44,786 bases of DNA from Paludibacter propionicigenes (GCA_020721655.1 DYMG01000011.1:1-44786); one strand, 5' to 3'. Numbered from the stretch's first letter, positions 17,830 to 27,579 are shown. Notes: generated from the sequence alone by a model not told the origin. Numbers and translations are program-made.

Positions 17830-18693
17830 TTATTTCTTGTGATTTTTTATACATTCCGAAAGACTATCTTCCCAGTGAGGTATAAATAAGTTAAAAGTGT
17901 TTTTAATTTTTGATTTGTTTAAAATGCTGTAGTGCGGACGTTCGGCTAAAGTTGGGTAATCTTTTGTTTCTATAGGTTTTACTTTACAGTTTGTTTTTGT
18001 AATTCTGAAAATAGCTTTTGCAAAATCGTACCAGCTTGTTACTCCTTCGTTAGAATAGTTGTATATTCCAGATTTAAATTCTACATCTTCCGAAAATCGT
18101 ATGATTTCTATTATTGCCTCTGCTAAGTCTGCGGCATAGGTTGGCGTTCCAATTTGGTCGAAAATTACTTTTATTTCGCTATGTTTTTTGCTTAATTCTA
18201 ACATTGTTTTTACAAAGTTGTTTCCGTAGTGAGAATATAACCACGATGTTCTAATAATAATAGAATTTTCGTAGCTTAGTGCTACTATTTCACCATTTCT
18301 TTTGCTGTTGCCATAAACTGAATTTGGTGAAGTTTCGCTCTCTTCGGTGTATGGAATGTAATATTTGCCGTTAAAAACATAATCGGTAGAAATTGTAATG
18401 AATTTAATTTTGTACTCTTTAGAAAATTCTACAAGATTTTTTACGGCATTATTATTTATTTGCGTGCATAGTTTTTCATTTTCTTCTGCTTTGTCAACGG
18501 CAGTGTAAGCGGCACAGTTAACTATGTAATCAATTTTATTTTTTTCGAAAAAAGCTGAAAGTTCTATTTCGTTTGTAATATCTAAAGTTGGAATATCGGT
18601 AAAAATAAAGTTGAATTTTTTTACATCGGAAGCAATATTTTGGATTTCCATTCCAAGTTGTCCATTTGCTCCAGTAACTAATATTGTTTTCAT
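17830..18693 (-). CDS. rfbD: dTDP-4-dehydrorhamnose reductase
   Basis: A 287-residue short-chain dehydrogenase that reduces dTDP-4-keto-L-rhamnose to dTDP-L-rhamnose with NAD(P)H, the last step of rhamnose precursor synthesis. Seen: the Rossmann motif TGANGQLG, the family segment NCAAYTAVDKAE, STDYVFNGKYYIPYTEE, the catalytic Tyr-Lys in VYGNSKRNGE, and IIRTSWLYS. It sits 30 nt downstream of rfbC in the order rfbA-rfbC-rfbD. The matching rfbB (4,6-dehydratase) is not in the cluster. Confidence 0.95.
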   Translation of the reverse strand: MKTILVTGANGQLGMEIQNIASDVKKFNFIFTDIPTLDITNEIELSAFFEKNKIDYIVNCAAYTAVDKAEENEKLCTQINNNAVKNLVEFSKEYKIKFITISTDYVFNGKYYIPYTEESETSPNSVYGNSKRNGEIVALSYENSIIIRTSWLYSHYGNNFVKTMLELSKKHSEIKVIFDQIGTPTYAADLAEAIIEIIRFSEDVEFKSGIYNYSNEGVTSWYDFAKAIFRITKTNCKVKPIETKDYPTLAERPHYSILNKSKIKNTFNLFIPHWEDSLSECIKNHKK

Positions 18694-18723
18694 GTTGAGT
18701 GCTATTTATTTGTGTTTAAATGT

Positions 18724-19278
18724 TTAGTAAATAAAATTCATTTCTGTATTTTTAAATGAAAGTAGAACTTTGTCTTTTGCCGAAATAATTGCGTCTTTTT
18801 CAGTTATTTGCCAATTAATGTTTAATATTGTGTCGTTGTATTTTATGCCACGTTCCGATTCTTTGTTGTAAAAATTATCGCATTTATAGGCAAAAATTGC
18901 ATTTTCTGAAATAACGGAATAGCCGTGTGCAAAGCCTCGTGGAATTAAAAATTGAAGTTTATTTTCATCGCTTAATTCAATGGCGTGCCATTCTCCAAAA
19001 GTAGGAGAGCCTTTGCGTAAATCAACTGCAACATCAATAACTTTGCCTTTAACAACTCTAACTAATTTTGTTTGGGCGTAAGGTGCTAATTGGTAGTGTA
19101 ATCCTCTAATTACTCCATAGTCAGATTTGCTTTCGTTATCTTGAATGAAGTTGTAGTTTAAACCGTTTTTCTTTAGAAGCTCTTGATTATAAGTTTCAAA
19201 AAAATAGCCTCTATTATCTTCAAATACAGATGGTTTAAGTATTGTTAAATCTGCAATATGTGTTTTAATTATTTCCAT
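18724..19278 (-). CDS. rfbC: dTDP-4-dehydrorhamnose 3,5-epimerase
   Basis: A 184-residue cupin-fold enzyme that epimerises dTDP-4-keto-6-deoxyglucose at C3 and C5. Seen: FEDNRGYFFETYN, the catalytic-base region GVIRGLHYQ with His61, VVKGKVIDVAVDLRKGSPTFG, and FLIPRGFAHGYSVIS. Length is normal for RmlC. It is 9 nt downstream of rfbA. Confidence 0.95.
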   Translation of the reverse strand: MEIIKTHIADLTILKPSVFEDNRGYFFETYNQELLKKNGLNYNFIQDNESKSDYGVIRGLHYQLAPYAQTKLVRVVKGKVIDVAVDLRKGSPTFGEWHAIELSDENKLQFLIPRGFAHGYSVISENAIFAYKCDNFYNKESERGIKYNDTILNINWQITEKDAIISAKDKVLLSFKNTEMNFIY

Positions 19279-19287
19279 ATAGGTTGG

Positions 19288-20169
19288 TTAAAAAACTTTT
19301 ATTTTTTCGTTAGCTATATCTATTAGGTACTGTCCGTACTGATTTTTTTTCAAAGGTTCTGCAAGTTTTAGTAGCTGTTCTTTGTTTATAAAGTTTCTTT
19401 TATAAGCTATTTCTTCAATGCAAGAAGCCTTTAGCCCTTGTCGTTTTTCAATTGTTGCAATAAAATTTGAAGCGTCTAGTAAACTTTCGTGGGTTCCGGT
19501 ATCTAACCAAGCCATTCCTCTGCCCATAAGGTTAACTTTTAGTTTGTGTTCGTTTAAGTAAAGTTTGTTCAAATCGGTAATTTCTAATTCGCCTCTATGA
19601 GATGGTTTTAAAGATTTTGCTTTAGCAACTACTGTTTTATCGTAGAAATATAAGCCTGTAACTGCATAATTAGATTTTGGATTTTCTGGTTTTTCTACTA
19701 AATGTATTGCGTTTCCGTTTTCATCGAATTCAACAACTCCATATCTTTCTGGGTCTTTTACATAGTAGCCAAAAACTAAAGCTCCATCGGTTAGTTCTGC
19801 CGAACGTAGTAGGGTTTTTCCAAATCCTTGTCCATAATAAATATTGTCGCCAAGAATTAGGCAAACATTATCGTTATTTATAAATTTTTCGCCAATTAAA
19901 AAGGCTTGAGCTAAACCGTCGGGAGAGGGTTGAATTTCATAAACAATATTAAGTCCTAATTGGTTGCCATTACCTAATAGTTCTTCGTATAAATGAATGT
20001 CTTTAGGTGTTGATATTATTAGTATTTCTCTAATTCCAGCTAGCATAAGTACAGAAAGAGGGTAATATATCATTGGTTTATCGTAAACCGGAATTATTTG
20101 TTTTGATATGCTTATAGTAAGAGGATAAAGTCGTGTCCCAGAGCCCCCTGCTAATATTATTCCTTTCAT
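19288..20169 (-). CDS. rfbA: Glucose-1-phosphate thymidylyltransferase
   Basis: A 293-residue nucleotidyltransferase that makes dTDP-glucose from dTTP and glucose 1-phosphate. The N-terminal [11 protein letters not shown] is the nucleotide-binding loop, followed by [28 protein letters not shown] holds the metal-binding Asp, and [21 protein letters not shown] and [11 protein letters not shown] are conserved RmlA segments. It is 2 nt downstream of the UDP-xylose synthase gene and 9 nt upstream of rfbC. Confidence 0.96.
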   Translation of the reverse strand: MKGIILAGGSGTRLYPLTISISKQIIPVYDKPMIYYPLSVLMLAGIREILIISTPKDIHLYEELLGNGNQLGLNIVYEIQPSPDGLAQAFLIGEKFINNDNVCLILGDNIYYGQGFGKTLLRSAELTDGALVFGYYVKDPERYGVVEFDENGNAIHLVEKPENPKSNYAVTGLYFYDKTVVAKAKSLKPSHRGELEITDLNKLYLNEHKLKVNLMGRGMAWLDTGTHESLLDASNFIATIEKRQGLKASCIEEIAYKRNFINKEQLLKLAEPLKKNQYGQYLIDIANEKIKVF

Positions 20170-20171
20170 AG

Positions 20172-21119
20172 TTATATTTTTAATGTTGTTTTAAAGTAAT
20201 CTATTGTATAATTTAAACCTTCAATTAGTTGAATTTTTGGTTCCCATCCGTTAAGTTTTTCTTTTGCAAGGCTTATGTCTGGATTTCTTCGTGTTGGGTC
20301 GTCTTTTGTTGGGCTTAGGTATATTATTTTAGATTTAGAGTTTGTTAATTTAATTACTGTTTCGGCTAATTGTTTTATTGTAAATTCGTTAGGATTGCCA
20401 ATGTTTACTGGTCCTGTAAAGTCTTTTCCTGTATTCATCATTCGAATCATTCCTTCCACTAAGTCGTCAACGTATTGAAAACTACGTGTTTGTGCTCCGT
20501 CTCCATAAATAGTAATATCATCGCCTTTAATGGCTTGTATTATAAAATTAGAAACAACTCTACCATCGTTAGGGTGCATTCGAGGTCCGTAGGTATTAAA
20601 AATTCGTATTACTTTAATGTCAACTTTGTTCTGAATGTTGTAGTCCATAAATAAAGTTTCGGCAGAGCGTTTGCCTTCGTCGTAGCAAGAGCGTGGACCC
20701 CAAGGGTTTACATTTCCCCAATAATCTTCTTTTTGTGGGTGAACAATAGGGTCGCCATAAACTTCGCTAGTTGAAGCTTGAAGTATTTTTGCATTTATTC
20801 GTTTTGCAAGTCCTAACATATTAATTGCACCCATCACGGAAGTTTTAATAGTTTTAATAGGGTTATATTGGTAGTGAATGGGTGAAGCGGGGCAAGCTAA
20901 GTTGTAAATTTCATCAACTTCAATAAAAAAAGGCATTGTAACGTCGTGTCTAACTAATTCAAAATATGGATTGTTAAGTAGGTGTATTACATTTTTTTTT
21001 GAACCTGTAAAAAAATTATCGAGGCAAATAACTTCTTTTCCGTCGTTTAGTAATCTTTCGCATAGATGTGAGCCTACAAAACCTGCTCCTCCTGTAACTA
21101 ATGCTTTTTTCATTTCCAT
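20172..21119 (-). CDS. UDP-glucuronate decarboxylase (UDP-xylose synthase)
   Basis: A 315-residue extended short-chain dehydrogenase that oxidises and decarboxylates UDP-glucuronate to UDP-xylose. Seen: [32 protein letters not shown] (a hallmark of UXS rather than of dTDP-glucose dehydratase), the TSEVYGDP segment, the catalytic Tyr-Lys in [11 protein letters not shown], and [19 protein letters not shown]. Its substrate is made by the dehydrogenase encoded immediately upstream. It heads the block with rfbA, rfbC and rfbD, in the slot where rfbB is often found. A terminator lies between it and the upstream dehydrogenase gene. Confidence 0.92.
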   Translation of the reverse strand: MEMKKALVTGGAGFVGSHLCERLLNDGKEVICLDNFFTGSKKNVIHLLNNPYFELVRHDVTMPFFIEVDEIYNLACPASPIHYQYNPIKTIKTSVMGAINMLGLAKRINAKILQASTSEVYGDPIVHPQKEDYWGNVNPWGPRSCYDEGKRSAETLFMDYNIQNKVDIKVIRIFNTYGPRMHPNDGRVVSNFIIQAIKGDDITIYGDGAQTRSFQYVDDLVEGMIRMMNTGKDFTGPVNIGNPNEFTIKQLAETVIKLTNSKSKIIYLSPTKDDPTRRNPDISLAKEKLNGWEPKIQLIEGLNYTIDYFKTTLKI

Positions 21120-21140
21120 TTTGTGGTTTTTTTAAATTTA

Positions 21141-21176
21141 AAAAAGAAACTGCTAATTTTATAGCAGTTTCTTTTT
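21141..21176 (-). terminator. Terminator between UDP-glucose dehydrogenase and UDP-xylose synthase genes
   Basis: A 15-bp perfect stem (AAAAAGAAACTGCTA / TAGCAGTTTCTTTTT) with a 6-nt loop lies 8 nt after the dehydrogenase stop on the minus strand. It is flanked by T-runs, so it is a strong intrinsic terminator or attenuator within the sugar-nucleotide block. Confidence 0.8.
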
Positions 21177-21184
21177 AATGGTAT

Positions 21185-22507
21185 TTATTTGTTTTGTCTG
21201 CCTATAGAGAAGTACGACCAACCTAATTCGTTCATTTCTTCAATATCGTAAATATTTCTACCATCAAAAATAACTTTATTTTTAAGAAGTTTTTCTATAA
21301 TTTTAAAGTTAGGCATTCTAAATTCAGACCATTCGGTCATTATTACTAAAGCTTCGGCATCTATAAGTGCGTCGTACATTTCGGTTGCGTATTCAATTTT
21401 ATCTCCAATTTTACGTTTTGTTTCTTCCATTGCAACTGGGTCGTAGGCTTTAATTTTTCCGCCTTCTGCTAATATTTTTTCAATAAAAACTAATGATGGG
21501 GCTTCTCTCATATCGTCGGTATTTGGTTTAAACGACAATCCCCACAAAGCAATTGTTTTATCTTTAAAATTATGATTTAAGTATTTTGCAACTTTATTGT
21601 ACATTACCGATTTTTGGCGGTCGTTTACGTGTTCAACGGCTTTTAATATTTCTAAAGAATGACCGTTTTCGTCGGCTGTTTTAATAAGTGCTTTTACGTC
21701 TTTTGGGAAGCAACTTCCTCCGTAACCAACACCTGGGTATAAAAATTTGTTTCCAATTCTTGAGTCAGACCCAATTCCTATTCTAACCGAATTAACGTTA
21801 GCACCAACTATTTCACAAAGGTTGGCTATGTCGTTCATAAAGCTTATTTTTGTTGCAAGCATTGAATTTGCGGCATATTTTGTTAATTCTGCTGATGGGA
21901 TGTCCATTATTAAAACAGGGTGGTTGTTTAGTGTAAATGGCTGGTATAGTTTTCTCATAACTTTGGCAGCTCTTTCCGAATCTACGCCTACAACAATTCT
22001 ATCTGGTTTTAGAAAATCGGAAATAGCACTTCCTTCTTTTAAAAATTCTGGATTTGATGCAACATCGAATGGGATGTTTACACCTCTTTTGTTAAGTTCT
22101 TCTTGTATTGCATGTCGTACTTTTTCGGCAGTTCCAATAGGAACTGTGCTTTTTGTAACCATTACTAAATAGTCGGTCATGTGTTTTCCTACTTCTCTTG
22201 CTACGTTTAAAACGTATTGTAAATCGGCACTTCCGTCTTCATCTGGAGGGGTTCCTACTGCACTAAAAACGGCTTCGCAGTCTTTAATGCTTTCTTTTAT
22301 AGATGTTGAAAAAGATAAGCGTCCTTTGTCAACATTTCTAGTAACTATTTCATCTAAACCGGGCTCCCAAATTGGCATTATGCCTTTGTTCAAATTGTTT
22401 ATTTTAATCTCATCGATATCAACGCAAGTAATGTCGATACCTGTTTCTGCAAAACATGCTCCAGATACTAAACCAACATATCCAGTTCCAACCATTGTAA
22501 TTTTCAT
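21185..22507 (-). CDS. ugd: UDP-glucose 6-dehydrogenase
   Basis: A 440-residue NAD-dependent enzyme that oxidises UDP-glucose twice to UDP-glucuronate. Seen: the N-terminal Rossmann loop GTGYVGLVSGACFAETG, VGTPPDEDGSADL, FDVASNPEFLKEGSAISDF, the catalytic cysteine in GYGGSCFPKDVKAL, and the C-terminal segment LWGLSFKPNTDDMREAPS. Length is standard. It is the most upstream gene of the minus-strand sugar block. A terminator follows it, so decarboxylase expression may depend on read-through or its own promoter. Confidence 0.96.
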   Translation of the reverse strand: MKITMVGTGYVGLVSGACFAETGIDITCVDIDEIKINNLNKGIMPIWEPGLDEIVTRNVDKGRLSFSTSIKESIKDCEAVFSAVGTPPDEDGSADLQYVLNVAREVGKHMTDYLVMVTKSTVPIGTAEKVRHAIQEELNKRGVNIPFDVASNPEFLKEGSAISDFLKPDRIVVGVDSERAAKVMRKLYQPFTLNNHPVLIMDIPSAELTKYAANSMLATKISFMNDIANLCEIVGANVNSVRIGIGSDSRIGNKFLYPGVGYGGSCFPKDVKALIKTADENGHSLEILKAVEHVNDRQKSVMYNKVAKYLNHNFKDKTIALWGLSFKPNTDDMREAPSLVFIEKILAEGGKIKAYDPVAMEETKRKIGDKIEYATEMYDALIDAEALVIMTEWSEFRMPNFKIIEKLLKNKVIFDGRNIYDIEEMNELGWSYFSIGRQNK

Positions 22508-22668
22508 ACGCTATTTTTTAATTGTTTTTAGAGTTTTGTGAATGTATAAATATAGTTCACGAGTAAAAATACGCACATAAGTTTTTTTTGGTTCTAAAAT
22601 ATTAATTTGTTTTGAATTAATAAAGCATTTAGATAAATTTATAAAATATTATTTTTTAAACTTTATAG

Positions 22669-23955
22669 ATGTTAAGTGAATTATATAAATTATTTTTAGA
22701 ATGTGACGGGGTATCTACAGATAGTAGGAATGTGTTGATTAACAGTATGTTTTTTGCATTAAAAGGAGATAGTTTTGATGGTAATAAATATGCTATTGAA
22801 GCTTTAAATAAAGGTGCAAAATATTCTATTATTGATGATGCAAAATATTTTACTCATAAAAATTGCATTTTAGTTACAGATGTGTTAAAAAGTTTGCAAA
22901 ATTTGGCAAATTATCATAGAAAAGTATTAGCAATTCCTATAATTTCGATAACAGGAACAAATGGGAAAACAACATCTAAAGAAATTTTAACAGCTGTGCT
23001 TTCACAAAAATATAAAGTTAAATCTACTTTGGGTAATTTGAATAATCATATAGGTGTACCACTTACTTTGTTAAGTTTTACTAAGGAATTAGATTTTGGA
23101 ATTGTAGAGATGGGAGCAAATCATTTAAACGAAATAGAAAATTTGTGTAAAATAGCTGAACCTGATTATGGTATAATTACAAATATTGGAAAGGCTCATA
23201 TTGAGGGTTTTGGTAGTTTTGAAGGTGTTATAAAAACTAAAAACGAAATGTATGATTATATTAAAAAGAATAATAAAATAATTTTCTATAACAGTGATAA
23301 TGAGTTGCTTACCTCTCTTGTTCTAGGGTATGAAAACAATATAAAGTATAACACAAATTGTTTGGGAGAATATGGAGGCGAAATAATAGATGCAAATCCG
23401 TTTTTAAGTTTGAATTTTTGCAATGGTAACAAAAAAATAGAAATAAAAACAAATCTTGTAGGAACTTACAATTTGGAAAATATAGTTTTAGCATGTACAA
23501 TTGGTTGTTATTTTAATGTAGAATTAACTTCTATTAAAAATGCAATAGAAAGCTATTTTCCAAAAAACAACAGGTCTCAACTTGTTGAAAAGGAAACTAA
23601 TAAGGTTGTGGTTGATGCTTACAATGCTAATGCAACAAGTATGAAAAATGCAATTGAAAATATTTTAACAATACAGCATAATAAAAAAGTTTTGATTTTA
23701 GGAGATATGTTAGAATTGGGAAGTTTGTCGTTTCAGGAGCATAAAAATATTTTTGAATTAGTTAAAAACAATACTTTTTTTAAAGTGTTTTTTGTGGGAG
23801 CAGAATTTTTTAAGTTTAAGAATGAAGTGTACAATTTTTTTGAAACCTCAACTCAATTAACCAACTTTTTGAAAGAAAATAAAATTGAAGATAGTTTAAT
23901 ATTGGTTAAAGGTTCAAGAGGAATAAAATTAGAAATAGTTTTAGATTATTTGTAA
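22669..23955 (+). CDS. murF: UDP-N-acetylmuramoyl-tripeptide--D-alanyl-D-alanine ligase
   Basis: A 428-residue cytoplasmic Mur ligase that adds D-Ala-D-Ala to the UDP-MurNAc-tripeptide, completing the peptidoglycan precursor. Seen: the N-terminal uridine-binding segment GVSTDSRNVLINSMFFALKGDSFDGNKYA, the ATP loop SITGTNGKTTSKE, VEMGANHLNEIENLC, the central VGTYNLENIVLA, and VVDAYNANATSMKNAI, which is characteristic of MurF. Length is typical for Bacteroidota MurF. Transcribed divergently from ugd and followed by a bidirectional terminator. No dcw-cluster partners are next to it. Confidence 0.95.
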   Translation: MLSELYKLFLECDGVSTDSRNVLINSMFFALKGDSFDGNKYAIEALNKGAKYSIIDDAKYFTHKNCILVTDVLKSLQNLANYHRKVLAIPIISITGTNGKTTSKEILTAVLSQKYKVKSTLGNLNNHIGVPLTLLSFTKELDFGIVEMGANHLNEIENLCKIAEPDYGIITNIGKAHIEGFGSFEGVIKTKNEMYDYIKKNNKIIFYNSDNELLTSLVLGYENNIKYNTNCLGEYGGEIIDANPFLSLNFCNGNKKIEIKTNLVGTYNLENIVLACTIGCYFNVELTSIKNAIESYFPKNNRSQLVEKETNKVVVDAYNANATSMKNAIENILTIQHNKKVLILGDMLELGSLSFQEHKNIFELVKNNTFFKVFFVGAEFFKFKNEVYNFFETSTQLTNFLKENKIEDSLILVKGSRGIKLEIVLDYL

Positions 23956-23970
23956 AAAATAATTTGAAGA

Positions 23971-24003
23971 AATCTCGTTTTTACACTACATAAAAACGAG
24001 ATT
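23971..24003. terminator. Bidirectional terminator between murF and the ferritin-like gene
   Basis: A 13-bp perfect stem (AATCTCGTTTTTA / TAAAAACGAGATT) with a 7-nt loop lies between two convergent genes. T-rich sequence follows on the plus side. Confidence 0.8.
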
Positions 24004-24010
24004 GCCTTTT

Positions 24011-24511
24011 TTAAAAAGCGAAAAAATTATTATCGTTCCAAATTCTTTCTTTAAGTTCATTATCAATATAATGTAGTAGTTTGTGATGTCCATTTTCCCA
24101 ATCTGCAAGTAATTTGTAAAAATTTTGTTCTTCTATCGATTCTGAGTTTTCTGCACGTTCAGAATAAATGGCTATGGCTCTGTTTTTCATATCAATAGCC
24201 GAAGAAATAGCAGCAGCTTCAAAACTTGCCGAACTTATTTTATTTTTAATGTTCTCCGAAAGTATTTTGTCGCTGGTTTCGTTATTAGAAATATCTATTT
24301 TTACTTCTAAGAAATTTTCATTTTGAATTAAATGCCTATATTGTTTTGTTAGGTATTTAAGATGTTCATTTTCTTCGTTAGCCATATTTTGAAAAAATGT
24401 TTTTATATCAACATCTGTTGCTTGGTTTGCAATGTGAGAATAAAATGCTTTTTCCTTTCTTTCTAAAAGGATAGCGTCTTTAAGTATTTTAATAGTATTA
24501 GCGTTAATCAT
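24011..24511 (-). CDS. Ferritin-like diiron (rubrerythrin-family) protein
   Basis: A 166-residue all-helical protein of the rubrerythrin/ferritin-like group, without a rubredoxin domain. The first half has Glu17 (LLERKEKAFY) and the ExxH pair Glu47/His50 (EENEHL). The second half has a matching ExxH, Glu139/His142 (DWENGHH). At the position where the second-half helix normally supplies a glutamate, seven residues before Tyr116, there is Lys109 (DMKNRAIAIY). The diiron site may therefore be incomplete. If active it would handle peroxide or iron in the cytoplasm. A TATATTTG promoter box lies upstream. Confidence 0.85.
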   Translation of the reverse strand: MINANTIKILKDAILLERKEKAFYSHIANQATDVDIKTFFQNMANEENEHLKYLTKQYRHLIQNENFLEVKIDISNNETSDKILSENIKNKISSASFEAAAISSAIDMKNRAIAIYSERAENSESIEEQNFYKLLADWENGHHKLLHYIDNELKERIWNDNNFFAF

Positions 24512-24537
24512 AGTAATTAGTATTTAAATTGTGTTTA

Positions 24538-24545
24538 CAAATATA
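24538..24545 (-). promoter_or_regulatory. Bacteroidota -7 promoter box for the ferritin-like gene
   Basis: Minus strand reads TATATTTG, an exact TAnnTTTG match 26 nt upstream of the ATG at 24511. Confidence 0.5.
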
Positions 24546-24595
24546 GCTTATTTAAAATAAATCTAAATAACATTTTAAGTTTTTTTAGGAATGTT

Positions 24596-25624
24596 TTAAA
24601 ATAATGAGGTTTGAGAGTCGGTTTTTGGTTTAAATTTGCCTAAATGTTTGTAGGCTAAATCGGTAACTTCTCTTCCTCTTGGGGTACGTTTAATAAAACC
24701 TTCTTTTATTAAATAAGGTTCATAAACTTCTTCTACAGTTCCGCTATCTTCACCAATTGCAGTAGAAATTGTTGAAATGCCAACAGGTCCGCCATTAAAT
24801 TTGTCAATTATTGTGGTAAGTATTTTGTTGTCAATTTCGTCAAGACCTTTTTTGTCAATATTTAGAGCATTTAAGGCGTAGTTTGTTATTTCAATATCAA
24901 TATTTCCATTTCCTTTCACTTGTGCAAAATCTCTAACTCGTCTAAGTAAGGAGTTTGCAATTCGTGGGGTTCCTCTGCTACGACGGGCTATTTCGGTTGC
25001 GGCATTTTCTTTTATTGTAACGTTTAGAATTGCAGATGAACGAATTATTATTGATGAAAGTATTTCGGTATCGTAGTATTGAAAGTGAGAGTTTATTCCA
25101 AAACGTGCTCTAAGTGGGCTTGTGAGTAATCCTGAACGAGTTGTTGCTCCTATTAAAGTGAAAGGGTTTAGTTTTAGTTCTACCGAACGTGCACTTGGAC
25201 CTTTGTCAATCATTATGTCAATTTTGAAATCTTCCATTGCTGAGTATAAATATTCTTCAACAATTGGGCTTAAGCGATGAATTTCATCAATAAACAAAAC
25301 ATCGCCTTCTTCAAGTCCGGTAAGTAAACCGGCTAAATCTCCGGGTTTGTCTAAAACAGGTCCCGATGTAACTTTAAAACCAACATTTAGTTCGTTTGCA
25401 ATAATGTTTGCTAAGGTTGTTTTTCCAAGACCGGGTGGACCGTGTAATAGAACGTGGTCTAATGAGTCTCCACGCATTTTTGCTGCTTGTACAAAAATTT
25501 TTAAATTTTCGGTAATACTATTTTGCCCTTTAAAATGTGAAAAACTTAAAGGACGCAGTTTGTTTTCAATTTCTTTGTCAGTGTCCGACAATTTATTGTT
25601 ATGCATTTCAAAGTCTTCGACCAT
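24596..25624 (-). CDS. ruvB: Holliday junction branch migration ATPase RuvB
   Basis: A 342-residue AAA+ motor that drives branch migration with RuvA during recombination. Seen: [12 protein letters not shown] at the N-terminus, Walker [13 protein letters not shown], Walker [14 protein letters not shown], the sensor 1 segment [20 protein letters not shown], the sensor 2 region [20 protein letters not shown], and the C-terminal winged helix ending [19 protein letters not shown]. Length is normal. It lies 49 nt downstream of xseA on the same strand; no ruvA or ruvC is nearby. Confidence 0.97.
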   Translation of the reverse strand: MVEDFEMHNNKLSDTDKEIENKLRPLSFSHFKGQNSITENLKIFVQAAKMRGDSLDHVLLHGPPGLGKTTLANIIANELNVGFKVTSGPVLDKPGDLAGLLTGLEEGDVLFIDEIHRLSPIVEEYLYSAMEDFKIDIMIDKGPSARSVELKLNPFTLIGATTRSGLLTSPLRARFGINSHFQYYDTEILSSIIIRSSAILNVTIKENAATEIARRSRGTPRIANSLLRRVRDFAQVKGNGNIDIEITNYALNALNIDKKGLDEIDNKILTTIIDKFNGGPVGISTISTAIGEDSGTVEEVYEPYLIKEGFIKRTPRGREVTDLAYKHLGKFKPKTDSQTSLF

Positions 25625-25673
25625 AAAGCAAAAGTAATTATTTTTGGGTAATCTAAAAGTTTTAAAAAATAAT

Positions 25674-27056
25674 TTATTTTATAAATTTTATTTGGCTAAC
25701 AATTTCGCCTGTTTTCACAATATTGGTAATTTCATCGCCATTATTTAGTAAGGAAAAATCCTTCACTATTTTGTTGTTGTGTGTAATTATACTGTAACCT
25801 TTTTTAAGTATTTTCTCTGGAGAATTGGCTTCTATTTTTAAATCAAAAATTTTAATATTCGAGTTTTCCGTTAGTAAAAGAAGCTTTGTTTTGTCGTTAA
25901 TACTATGCTTAAATTTGTTTATGTTCAATTTTTGTGCTGAAAAATAAAGATTGTTTAGGTGTAATGTTTTGGTTGTTAATGTTTTAATTTTATATTTTTC
26001 GTTGTTGGAAATAGCTTCTACTGTGTTTTTAAAATTAGTAACTTTTGTTGATATTAAGAAAATATTGTTGGATATTAGCATTTTAGCTTTGCTGGCGTAT
26101 GTTTCCGATATTTTAGTTATTTTATTATTGTTATCTAATATTATTTTTTCTATTTGACTATGGAAAGTTTCGACCAAAAAGTTTAAACGTTGTTTAAAAT
26201 TGAGATTGTTAGTTATAATGAATTCGGCTACAGCTGTAGGTGTTTTTAGTGAAACATTTGCTACAATATCTATAACACTATTATCTCTATTATGTCCAAT
26301 TCCCGAAATTATTGGTAGAGGAAATTGGGTAATGTAATACGCTAAATTATAATTATCAAAAATATTTAAATCGGATTTAGCTCCGCCACCTCTTATAATA
26401 ACAACTAAATCAAATAAATGAGAGTGTTCAAAAATATTGTTTAGTGAGTTAATAATTGAATCTTCGGCTTTGTTTCCCTGCATTACTGTTTCAAATAATT
26501 GTAAGTTGAATTTAAAATTTTGCGAATTATTTAAAATCTGATTTGTGAAATCATCGTATCCGGCGGCTGTTGTTGACGAAATTATGGCAATATTTTTTAT
26601 TATTTCAGGAATTTCTAATTCTTTATTCATTGAAATAACGCCTTCATCTTCAAGTCTTTGAATTGTGAGTTGTTTTTGTCGTTCAATATCGCCTAAGGTA
26701 TAATTAGGGTCAATATCAATTATATTGATGTTAATTCCAAAAACTTCGTGATAGGAAATGTAAGCTTTAAATAAAATTTTTATTCCAGCTGATAAATCTT
26801 GACCTGTAACACTTTTAAAATAAGGTGCTAACAACCTATAATTAGTTGCCCAAATACTTGCCTTGGCTTTTGATATTATATTGTTTGTGGTGTGGTCTTT
26901 TTCAATTAATTCCAGGAAACAATTTCCGTTACTATTTATATTAATAGAGTTAATTTCAGCCGAAATGCTAATGTATTCAGTAAAATTAGAATCAATAATG
27001 TTTTTTAATAAATAATTGAATTCTAACAGTGAGTATGTTGAGTTCTCGTTATTCAA
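25674..27056 (-). CDS. xseA: Exodeoxyribonuclease VII large subunit
   Basis: A 460-residue subunit of the single-strand-specific exonuclease VII. The N-terminal OB-fold begins with [15 protein letters not shown]. The catalytic domain has [23 protein letters not shown] and the family motif [31 protein letters not shown] long helical region and a C-terminal segment with ILKKGYSII follow. The only plausible start is a TTG one base after the msrA stop (TAATTTG), implying translational coupling. The small subunit gene xseB, often adjacent, is not found here. Confidence 0.93.
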   Translation of the reverse strand: MNNENSTYSLLEFNYLLKNIIDSNFTEYISISAEINSININSNGNCFLELIEKDHTTNNIISKAKASIWATNYRLLAPYFKSVTGQDLSAGIKILFKAYISYHEVFGININIIDIDPNYTLGDIERQKQLTIQRLEDEGVISMNKELEIPEIIKNIAIISSTTAAGYDDFTNQILNNSQNFKFNLQLFETVMQGNKAEDSIINSLNNIFEHSHLFDLVVIIRGGGAKSDLNIFDNYNLAYYITQFPLPIISGIGHNRDNSVIDIVANVSLKTPTAVAEFIITNNLNFKQRLNFLVETFHSQIEKIILDNNNKITKISETYASKAKMLISNNIFLISTKVTNFKNTVEAISNNEKYKIKTLTTKTLHLNNLYFSAQKLNINKFKHSINDKTKLLLLTENSNIKIFDLKIEANSPEKILKKGYSIITHNNKIVKDFSLLNNGDEITNIVKTGEIVSQIKFIK

Positions 27057-27057
27057 A

Positions 27058-27546
27058 TTAATCGAATATTTTTTTGTAAATATGGCAATAAGGCGAACCT
27101 CCGGTATTATAATAATAATCTTGATGTTTTTTTTCTGCTTTCCAAAATTTACTATAAGGCGTTAGTTTTGTTGCAACTTTAAAACCTTTTTCAGTTAAAT
27201 TATTTATTAGTTTTTCTGCAATAATTTTGTGTTCGTTAGAAATATAAAAAATTTCTGAACGGTATTGGTCTCCAATATCTGGTCCAACGCCTCCAATTTG
27301 TGTAAAATCGTGAGTCTCAAAAAAAAGTTTTAGTACATCTTCAAAGTCTTTTTTATCGGCATCAAAATCAACCTTTACAACTTCTGCATGCCCTGTATTT
27401 CCAGTGCAAACATCTTCGTAAGTGGGGTTTTCTGTTTTGCCACCACAATATCCAACTTCTGTAGATATTACAGCAGAGTGTTTTTTCATAAAATATTCTG
27501 TTCCCCAAAAACAGCCCGATGCAAGAATAGCAGTTTCTATTTTCAT
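27058..27546 (-). CDS. msrA: Peptide methionine sulfoxide reductase MsrA
   Basis: Reduces the S-form of methionine sulfoxide in free Met and proteins. The catalytic Cys is in ILASGCFWGTEYFM. EVGYCGGKTENPTYEDVCTGNTGHAE, THDFTQIGGVGPDIGDQYRS and KHQDYYYNTGGSPYCHIY are all characteristic. The frame also opens at a GTG (27558), but the ATG at 27546 gives MKIETAILASGCFWG, the usual short MsrA N-terminus, and 162 residues. Xseoncuclease gene xseA follows one base after the stop. The upstream leader contains a terminator-like hairpin (27580-27606), which suggests regulated expression. Confidence 0.93.
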   Translation of the reverse strand: MKIETAILASGCFWGTEYFMKKHSAVISTEVGYCGGKTENPTYEDVCTGNTGHAEVVKVDFDADKKDFEDVLKLFFETHDFTQIGGVGPDIGDQYRSEIFYISNEHKIIAEKLINNLTEKGFKVATKLTPYSKFWKAEKKHQDYYYNTGGSPYCHIYKKIFD

Positions 27547-27579
27547 TTGTTTTTTCACAAATGTATTAAATTGTTTAAT

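Noticed and set aside
24569-24595. Weak inverted repeat (AACATT/AATGTT) after ruvB as a terminator
   Set aside because: The stem is only six AT-rich base pairs with a 15-nt loop, too weak to support.
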